Positions 1 to 4,345 of a stretch of 6,265 bases of DNA are shown one piece after another. Location of the stretch: positions 1 to 6,265 of the forward strand of contig JAOZMR010000166.1 in NCBI GenBank assembly GCA_029934215.1. The letters run 5' to 3'. The DNA comes from Pontiellaceae bacterium (GTDB lineage Bacteria; Verrucomicrobiota; Kiritimatiellia; Kiritimatiellales; Tichowtungiaceae). How positions within the stretch are numbered: the first letter of the stretch is position 1; each line of letters opens with the position of its first letter. The translations under genes were made by a program, and so were the position numbers. Under the pieces are notes generated by a model. The model saw nothing but the letters and a program-made list of their open reading frames with translations, was not told where the DNA came from and did no database searches.

Positions 1-271
1 TCAGTTGCGGGTGCGACGTGGTTGATTCTGTGGTCGTCGATTTCTCACTCTGCGCGTCTGCGAGGAATATCAACACTAGCCCGATTGCTGAAAGTCTTCT
101 CGGTAATTTGCAACTTATCATTCCGCTACATATTAAACCCATTTTTAAATGCTACGTCAGCTCTATACGGTTTATGACAGAGAAATGCGGTGTATACGCG
201 GGTTTAATGCAAGCGATTAAACCGTGAAATTGAACTGCCAAAGATAGAAGCAGAACTTACGGGATGGACTA
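1..271. other. Left-edge stretch without a recognisable gene
   Basis: I see no supportable coding region here. The only open frame on the plus strand (18-227) starts at a GTG with no ribosome binding site, and its product (Cys, Ile and Ser rich) resembles no family I know. No tRNA or rRNA signature is visible. The stretch does contain three copies of an ATTAAACC element in alternating orientation, listed separately. It lies downstream of the minus-strand dciA-like gene. Confidence 0.5.
132..223. repeat. ATTAAACC elements, two in direct and one in inverted orientation
   Basis: ATTAAACCC lies at 132-140, its reverse complement GGGTTTAAT at 200-208, and ATTAAACC again at 216-223. The last two form a perfect 8-bp inverted repeat with a 7-base spacer (GCAAGCG). 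Neither side has a T-run, so a standard intrinsic terminator for the gene ending at 272 is not supported. The role is unknown. An operator or a short stem-loop is possible, but chance in AT-rich sequence cannot be excluded. Confidence 0.4.
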
Positions 272-670
272 CTAGTTTCGGAAGGTTCGAATGGTTGGAT
301 CGAGCTGGAAGCGAATGCTTTTAATTGCAGGAGCCTCGGGAATGCACGCGATTTTTTTTAACAGATGTTGGGTTGGCATGCGTCGTATCTCTGAGAGCCA
401 ACCTGGGTGATCCGCGTAAACGATCAGTTGAGTGCCGCGTAGTGTTGCAGGGTAGGTGTGTTGTGCAATTTGTTTTCCCGTGATCGCTGTCCATCGAGTT
501 TCAAGCATTGGCGGTAATGGGGTTGACTCGGGTTTTTCTTTCTGCATTTCTGAGAGAATGGCTCCGATGTTTCTTTCTGGACGTCTTGGGTCTGGGGGAA
601 AGCGACCTGGAATTTGGAATCGTTCGCGAGCTAGTTGCCAATCGTTTAGTTTTTTGTTCTTGGATTTCAT
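272..670 (-). CDS. dciA: DciA-like DUF721 protein (putative replicative helicase loader/operator)
   Basis: The 132-residue product looks like a DUF721 protein. This family includes DciA, the widespread bacterial protein that acts with the replicative helicase DnaB at replication initiation. The N-terminal 40 residues are basic and Pro/Arg rich. The DUF721-like core spans about 55-125: W60, G65, then IAQHTYP (68-74), L78, LIVY (82-85), W91 with LSEIRR, and a closing SIRFQLD stretch (118-124). This matches the family pattern of a Trp, a Gly, an aliphatic-HT-P segment and a second Trp. I chose the ATG at 670. A TTG at 715 would add 15 residues, and neither start has a clear Shine-Dalgarno. A TATAGT hexamer (686-681 on the minus strand) lies only 10 bases upstream of the ATG, so the mRNA may be almost leaderless. 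The nearest gene on this strand, the nrpR-like regulator, is 175 bp upstream, and no functional link is evident. Confidence 0.72.
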   Translation of the reverse strand: MKSKNKKLNDWQLARERFQIPGRFPPDPRRPERNIGAILSEMQKEKPESTPLPPMLETRWTAITGKQIAQHTYPATLRGTQLIVYADHPGWLSEIRRMPTQHLLKKIACIPEAPAIKSIRFQLDPTIRTFRN

Positions 671-845
671 GTTGTTTAATACTATAAGGATTTGTTGACC
701 GAGCTGAAAGCACAACGATAAATAAATTTTGTAGTCAAAAGGAACGACCAGCGGAAACGGTTCAGAACGTATGTGTTGTATAAAAAATGTCTTTTTTGTT
801 TTCCAATATGTGGAAGTGTTTTACTACAAAAGAACGAAAAAACTA
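671..845. other. AT-rich spacer between the nrpR-like and dciA-like genes
   Basis: There is no gene here. The spacer holds short repeats: a 9-bp inverted pair, TTTTGTAGT at 727-735 and ACTACAAAA at 823-831. These are followed or preceded by near-identical CAAAAGGAACGA and CAAAAGAACGA segments (736-747, 828-838). It also holds a small dyad, TTCCA-N5-TGGAA (801-815). On the minus strand, the sequence just past the nrpR stop is T-rich, but I find no stem before it strong enough to call a terminator. A weak promoter for the downstream gene could use TTTCAG-N17-TATAGT (709-681). Confidence 0.4.
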
Positions 846-1847
846 CTAACTCCCAAGTCGGTCTTTAAGCTCGGTGTAGCGGAAGAGGTGGTTGAAGTCG
901 ACGAGGCTCGATAGGGCGTTCGATTCGATGCGGAGTCCGGTTTCTTCGAAGATCGACATGGGGTTGAGTCCGCCGATGATGATTGCGCCGACGCGCTGTG
1001 GACCCACGGGGACTCCGTAGAGGTTTTGCCCGGGGTTTCCGAGGCAGAGGAGACTGCCAAGCCCGAGGGTTTCGAGCTGGTCGGAGATGCTGTGTACAGC
1101 GGCGATGCTGTCGGCGGGGAATTCGCGGAAGCTGGCCCCGATGCGTCCGTTTCCGGTGTTGATGGCGCCGCAGTAGTCGGCCATTCCGCTGCGGATGAAG
1201 ACGACGAGCGGGTCGATGCTGGTTCCGTCGTAGTGAATGATGTCGACGAAGCGGGTGGGGTTGCCGTCGCGTAGTTCCATGAGTCCGCCGAAGCGGGAGA
1301 AGGTGGGTATGCCGCGCCTAAGTAAAACGCCGTTGAGGGTGATGGAGCAGACGGTGCCAATCCCAATGTGACCTTCCGGGATTTCAAAACCAGCGGTGTT
1401 GTCGCCCGGTTCGAAGAGGGCAAGGAGTTTGCCCATGGAGTAGCCTTTTTTGAACACCTTCTCAATAAGTTCGCGGCGTTCGTTGGTGAATTCTTTGAGC
1501 GGTATGGTGGAGACGTTGACGACGACGGAGCCTCGGCGGAGCGCGGGATCGAAATCCATGCTGTATGCCATGGCATCGATTTTTCCGGAAAGCAGACCGA
1601 TGCGTTCGAGAACGCGAGAGGTGCCGGCCTCGCGTTTGCCTTTGTCGGTGATGATGCGCCCTCGGCGCCCACGGTTTTCGGTGAGCCCCTCTTGGTCGAG
1701 TTGCTGTAAATAGAGTCGAACGGTGCGTTCGCTAATGTCCACATCTTGCGCAGTAAGCTGTTCGGTAATGCATGCACTGCTTAGTGCGCTGTTGCTTCGA
1801 TGCAGGGTTTCGAGAATCGCTAGTTTCTTTTTTTCGCGTTTATCCAT
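846..1847 (-). CDS. nrpR: NrpR-family transcriptional regulator (winged helix + single DUF128 domain)
   Basis: The 333-residue product has the NrpR layout. Residues about 5-70 form an RNase R-type winged helix, with the recognition segment ISERTVRLYLQQLDQEGL (38-55) and a wing at GRRGRIITDKG (60-70). Residues about 77-330 form one DUF128 domain (NrpR regulatory domain), with landmarks IGLLSGKIDAMAY (83-95), GSVVVNVSTI (106-115), EGHIGIGTVCSITLNGVLLRRGIP (158-181), DIIHYDGTSIDP (202-213) and VGAIIIGGLNP (286-296). In methanogenic archaea NrpR represses nitrogen-assimilation genes and is released from DNA by 2-oxoglutarate. The Methanococcus protein has two DUF128 domains, while this one has a single domain. 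The ATG at 1847 is preceded by GGAG with a 7-base gap, whereas the longer open frame reaching 2096 would overlap gdhA and lacks support. It is divergent from gdhA, which makes gdhA its likely target. The operator and the response to 2-oxoglutarate are inferred. Confidence 0.88.
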   Translation of the reverse strand: MDKREKKKLAILETLHRSNSALSSACITEQLTAQDVDISERTVRLYLQQLDQEGLTENRGRRGRIITDKGKREAGTSRVLERIGLLSGKIDAMAYSMDFDPALRRGSVVVNVSTIPLKEFTNERRELIEKVFKKGYSMGKLLALFEPGDNTAGFEIPEGHIGIGTVCSITLNGVLLRRGIPTFSRFGGLMELRDGNPTRFVDIIHYDGTSIDPLVVFIRSGMADYCGAINTGNGRIGASFREFPADSIAAVHSISDQLETLGLGSLLCLGNPGQNLYGVPVGPQRVGAIIIGGLNPMSIFEETGLRIESNALSSLVDFNHLFRYTELKDRLGS

Positions 1848-1864
1848 AGTGTGTCTCCAGTAGT

Positions 1865-1877
1865 GGCAAAATTGCCG
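1865..1877. promoter_or_regulatory. Short palindrome at the nrpR transcription start (possible autoregulatory site)
   Basis: On the minus strand this reads CGGCA-ATTT-TGCCA, a perfect 5-bp inner dyad (GGCAA/TTGCC) next to the predicted nrpR -10 box and covering the expected start point (about 1871). The half-site CGGCA is the same as in the two dyads before gdhA, but the spacer is 4 bases instead of 6. It may be an autoregulatory NrpR site, a site for another factor, or a chance dyad. Confidence 0.4.
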
Positions 1878-1906
1878 ATAAAAAGATTGAGCGCAAGCTT
1901 TTTCAA
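1878..1906 (-). promoter_or_regulatory. Predicted sigma-70-like promoter of the nrpR gene
   Basis: On the minus strand TTGAAA (1906-1901) is followed after exactly 17 bases by TTTTAT (1883-1878). These match the sigma-70 consensus at 5/6 and 4/6 positions. Transcription would start near 1871, leaving a leader of about 24 bases before the ATG at 1847. That leader includes the GGAG ribosome binding site at 1858-1855. Confidence 0.5.
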
Positions 1907-1914
1907 TAAACCAT

Positions 1915-1943
1915 TTGCATTCGATTTCCTTTTGGTCTACGTT
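1915..1943 (+). promoter_or_regulatory. Weak candidate promoter of the glutamate dehydrogenase gene
   Basis: TTGCAT (1915-1920) and TACGTT (1938-1943) are 17 bases apart. The -35 is reasonable. The -10 matches only 3/6, but keeps the TA and the final T. The start would be near 1950, with both CGGCA dyads between it and the ribosome binding site, a position suited to repression. This is the best sigma-70 pair I found in the divergent region, but it is weak. Confidence 0.3.
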
Positions 1944-1957
1944 TCGTGTTCGCTTTT

Positions 1958-1973
1958 CGGCAGGAGTATGTCG
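1958..1973. promoter_or_regulatory. Candidate NrpR operator, imperfect copy
   Basis: CGGCA-GGAGTA-TGTCG has 5-base arms that pair at four of five positions across a 6-base spacer. It repeats the design of the perfect dyad at 1980-1995 with a 22-bp centre-to-centre distance, about two helical turns, so two dimers could bind the same face of the DNA. The 4-6-4 geometry equals that of the archaeal NrpR operator GGAA-N6-TTCC. Assignment to NrpR is inference from geometry and position. Confidence 0.5.
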
Positions 1974-1979
1974 AAACAA

Positions 1980-1995
1980 CGGCAGAGAGTTGCCG
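1980..1995. promoter_or_regulatory. Candidate NrpR operator, perfect copy
   Basis: CGGCA-GAGAGT-TGCCG is a perfect 5-bp inverted repeat around a 6-base spacer. It ends 32 bases before the gdhA start codon and 20 bases before its AAGGAG. Together with the imperfect copy at 1958-1973 it forms a tandem site. It lies upstream of the gene one would expect an NrpR to control, and between that gene and the regulator's own gene. Confidence 0.55.
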
Positions 1996-2027
1996 CTAGT
2001 TAGATTAACAAAAGAGAAGGAGTCATT

Positions 2028-3365
2028 ATGAGTTATGTAGAACGTGTATGGGAAAAGGTCTCTCAGCGTAACGCTGGGGAAGTTGAATTTCTGCAAGCGG
2101 TTCGCGAGGTGTTGGATTCGTTAGAACCTGTTATGGAAAAGAATCCGCAATATGAAGCCGCTGGGATCCTAGAGCGTATGGTTGAGCCGGAACGTCAAAT
2201 TATGTTCCGCGTTTCGTGGGTTGATGATCAGGGAAAAACCCAGGTTAATCGTGGGTTCCGTTTTGAATTTAATAGCGCTCTGGGTCCATACAAAGGCGGT
2301 CTGCGTTTTCATCCAACGGTAAACCAGAGCATCCTGAAATTCCTCGGATTCGAGCAGGTGTTCAAAAACTCGCTGACCACGCTTATGATGGGCGGCGGTA
2401 AAGGCGGATCGGATTTCGATCCAAAAGGTAAATCTGACAACGAAGTGATGAGTTTCTGTCAGGCGTTCATGACCGAGCTTCAGCGTCACATTGGGCAGGA
2501 TACCGACGTTCCTGCGGGTGACATTGGTGTGGGCGGTCGCGAGATTGGCTTCATGTTTGGGCAATACAAACGCATCCGTAACGAGTTCACTGGCATCCTT
2601 ACGGGTAAAGGTCTCGGTTGGGGTGGATCGCTGATTCGTCCGGAAGCAACGGGGTATGGCTCGGTTTATTTCGCCGAGGAAATGCTCAAAACACGCAAAG
2701 ACACCTTCCATGGCAAAATCTGTACCGTCTCCGGTTCCGGTAACGTTGCGCAGTACACCGTTGAAAAAATCACCGAGCTCGGCGGAAAAGTGGTTACACT
2801 TTCTGACTCCGGCGGAACGATCTACGACAAAGACGGAATCGATGCTGAGAAGCTCGCTTTTGTGATGAACCTCAAAAACGTCAAACGCGGACGCATCAAA
2901 GAGTACGCCGACAAATACGGATGTGAATATCTCGAAGGCAAAAACCCTTGGAGCGTAAAGTGCGACTGTGCTTTCCCGAGTGCGACGCAAAACGAAATCA
3001 ACGGTGCCGACGCGAAAACCCTACTGGACAACGGATGTTTCGTGGTCAGCGAAGGCGCAAACATGCCAAGCATGCCGGAAGCAGTAGAACTCTTCGTTGA
3101 GAAGAAAATCCTCTACGGACCCGGCAAAGCCGCGAACGCAGGCGGCGTCGCGACCTCTGGGCTAGAAATGAGCCAAAACTCCTCGCGCCTCAGCTGGACG
3201 CGCGAAGAAGTTGACGGCAAGCTCAACTCCATCATGGTCAGCATTCACGAAGCAGCGGCGGCAGCGGCGGCTGAATACGGCCAGCCAGGCAACTACGTGA
3301 TGGGTGCAAACATTGCTGGGTTCACGAAAGTGGCGGATGCGATGCTCGACCAGGGCGTTGTTTAA
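2028..3365 (+). CDS. gdhA: NADP-type glutamate dehydrogenase (hexameric, GdhA)
   Basis: The enzyme interconverts 2-oxoglutarate, ammonia and NADPH with glutamate and NADP+, and in this setting probably serves ammonia assimilation. The 445 residues match the small hexameric class (E. coli GdhA is 447) end to end. Substrate and catalytic motifs are GPYKGGLRFHP (86-96, K89), GGGKGGSDFDPKGKSD (122-137, K125) and PAGDIGVGGREIG (162-174, D164). The Rossmann domain starts at VSGSGNVAQ (234-242). SDSGG (259-263) resembles the NADP-enzyme sequence rather than the SGPDG type of NAD enzymes, so NADP is the likely cofactor. The C-terminal landmark is GPGKAANAGGVATSGLEM (364-381). The ATG at 2028 follows AAGGAG with a 6-base gap. 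A run of seven alanines (409-415), encoded partly by a repeated GCAGCGGCG, replaces a less uniform segment in relatives. The gene is divergent from nrpR and is cut off from nfnA by a terminator. Confidence 0.96.
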   Translation: MSYVERVWEKVSQRNAGEVEFLQAVREVLDSLEPVMEKNPQYEAAGILERMVEPERQIMFRVSWVDDQGKTQVNRGFRFEFNSALGPYKGGLRFHPTVNQSILKFLGFEQVFKNSLTTLMMGGGKGGSDFDPKGKSDNEVMSFCQAFMTELQRHIGQDTDVPAGDIGVGGREIGFMFGQYKRIRNEFTGILTGKGLGWGGSLIRPEATGYGSVYFAEEMLKTRKDTFHGKICTVSGSGNVAQYTVEKITELGGKVVTLSDSGGTIYDKDGIDAEKLAFVMNLKNVKRGRIKEYADKYGCEYLEGKNPWSVKCDCAFPSATQNEINGADAKTLLDNGCFVVSEGANMPSMPEAVELFVEKKILYGPGKAANAGGVATSGLEMSQNSSRLSWTREEVDGKLNSIMVSIHEAAAAAAAEYGQPGNYVMGANIAGFTKVADAMLDQGVV

Positions 3366-3378
3366 CAAATAAAAGAGA

Positions 3379-3405
3379 TCGGCGGGTTGCATTGCAGCCC
3401 GCCGA
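3379..3405 (+). other. 12-bp hairpin just after the gdhA stop
   Basis: TCGGCGGGTTGC and GCAGCCCGCCGA pair over 12 positions (one G-U) around an ATT loop, 13 bases after the gdhA stop. No T-run follows, so it is not a standard terminator by itself. It may protect the 3' end of the gdhA message or add to the terminator behind it. Confidence 0.7.
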
Positions 3406-3415
3406 CTGGTTAGAT

Positions 3416-3445
3416 TCCCTCCTCCGTTTTGGAGGAGGGATTTTT
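3416..3445 (+). terminator. Intrinsic terminator between gdhA and nfnA
   Basis: A perfect 10-bp stem (TCCCTCCTCC with GGAGGAGGGA) closes a GTTTT loop and is followed directly by TTTTT. This should end most gdhA transcripts. It lies only 24 bases before the nfnA ATG, so nfnAB needs read-through or a promoter located in or before the hairpins. A weak candidate is TTGCAT-N18-TAGATT (3387-3416). Confidence 0.85.
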
Positions 3446-3469
3446 AGTAACAAGCAGGAGACGAAAAAG

Positions 3470-4300
3470 ATGAGCCGGATTCTTGAAAAAAAGCAGTTGT
3501 CCGAGACCGTATTTCAAATGCGGCTCGACGCGCCACTCATTGCCAACGAGCGTAAAGCTGGGCAGTTTATAATTTTACAACTCTGCGAGGACTACGGCGA
3601 ACGCATTCCGCTCACCATCGCCGACGCAGATCCGGACGAAGGCTCCATCACGATCATCTTCCAAGCCGTCGGCCAAACAACCAAAGAGCTTGCGAAAATG
3701 AACGCTGGCGACGACGTCGCCGCGCTCGTCGGTCCGCTCGGCACACCGACCCACATCGAAAACGTCGGAACCGTCGTTTGTGTTGGCGGCGGTATCGGAG
3801 TCGCTCCGCTCCACCCCATCGCAAAAGCTATGAAAAATGCGGGCAATAAAGTCATCATCATTATGGGCGCACGCAATAAGGAATTGATGATTCTCGAAGA
3901 CAAAATGCGCGCCATCGCTGACGAACTGATCATCTGCACCGACGACGGTTCGTACGGACGAAAATGCCTCGTCACCGAACCGCTCAAAGAACTCTGCGAA
4001 CAGGAACCGAAGCCGGAACTGGCCGTCGCGATTGGTCCGCCGATCATGATGAAATTCTGCGCGGAAACCACACGTCCTTACGAGGTTTCCACGCAAGTTT
4101 CACTCAACACGATCATGGTGGACGGAACAGGCATGTGCGGCGGATGCCGCGTCACCGTCGGCGGCGAAACCAAATTCGTCTGCGTCGACGGGCCCGAATT
4201 TGACGGACACCTCGTTGATTTCGACAACATGATCAACCGCCTCGGCTCCTACAAGAAACAGGAAGCTGGAACCCATCGCTGTAGACTGGATGCAATATAA
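3470..4300 (+). CDS. nfnA: NfnA-like subunit: ferredoxin:NADP+ oxidoreductase alpha (FAD, NAD(H), [2Fe-2S])
   Basis: The 276-residue flavoprotein belongs to the dihydroorotate dehydrogenase electron-transfer/ferredoxin-NADP reductase group. As NfnA it forms the NAD(H)-binding small subunit of the cytoplasmic bifurcating transhydrogenase: 2 NADPH + NAD+ + oxidised ferredoxin exchange with 2 NADP+ + NADH + reduced ferredoxin. A flavin barrel (1-100) carries RIPLTIAD (45-52), and the nucleotide domain starts at GGGIGVAPLHPIAKAM (106-121). A C-terminal [2Fe-2S] site follows, DGTGMCGGC (218-226) and FVC (236-238): C223, C226, C238, with D218 the likely fourth ligand as reported for this family. 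ATG 3470 has AGGAG with a 9-base gap. An open frame runs upstream to 3392, but it would read through the terminator hairpin and is not used. nfnB follows after 45 bases, so the two are probably co-transcribed. SudB of sulfide dehydrogenase is the alternative name for close relatives. Confidence 0.9.
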   Translation: MSRILEKKQLSETVFQMRLDAPLIANERKAGQFIILQLCEDYGERIPLTIADADPDEGSITIIFQAVGQTTKELAKMNAGDDVAALVGPLGTPTHIENVGTVVCVGGGIGVAPLHPIAKAMKNAGNKVIIIMGARNKELMILEDKMRAIADELIICTDDGSYGRKCLVTEPLKELCEQEPKPELAVAIGPPIMMKFCAETTRPYEVSTQVSLNTIMVDGTGMCGGCRVTVGGETKFVCVDGPEFDGHLVDFDNMINRLGSYKKQEAGTHRCRLDAI

Positions 4301-4302
4301 TC

Positions 4303-4328
4303 CACAGATCACGCAGATTTCTCAGAGT
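4303..4328. repeat. Period-9 CAGA repeat in the nfnA-nfnB spacer
   Basis: CAGA recurs at 4305, 4314 and 4323, giving three 9-base units (CAGATCACG, CAGATTTCT, CAGAGTATT). The pattern resembles the CACAGATTACACAGATT-type intergenic repeats that I recall from various environmental bacterial genomes. The match is degenerate, and a single copy is seen in this window. Confidence 0.4.
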
Positions 4329-4345
4329 ATTAAGAGAGCAGAAAA

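Noticed and set aside
18..227. 69-codon open frame at the left edge
   Set aside because: GTG start without a ribosome binding site and no recognisable protein features. Length alone is not evidence.
279..300. GGTTCGAATGG resembling a tRNA T-loop
   Set aside because: The flanking bases do not form a T-stem, no anticodon or acceptor arms are present, and it falls in the C-terminal codons of the dciA-like gene.
1564..1577. TGCCATGGCA palindrome
   Set aside because: It lies inside nrpR codons for the conserved DAMAY segment and has no spacer like the candidate operators.
824..1777. 317-codon open frame overlapping nrpR in another frame
   Set aside because: Ser/Thr/Pro/Ala-rich low-complexity translation, opposed by clear winged-helix and DUF128 motifs in the nrpR frame.
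1848..2096. N-terminal extension of the nrpR open frame
   Set aside because: It would run through the promoter region and into gdhA. The ATG at 1847 has a well-placed GGAG, and the winged helix begins right after it.
2169..2990. 273-codon open frame antisense to gdhA
   Set aside because: It is the shadow of a conserved enzyme gene, with no family resemblance and no independent ribosome binding site that I can support.
3392..3469. Upstream extension of nfnA from the ATG at 3392
   Set aside because: It would translate the terminator hairpin. The family N-terminus and the AGGAG site fit the ATG at 3470.
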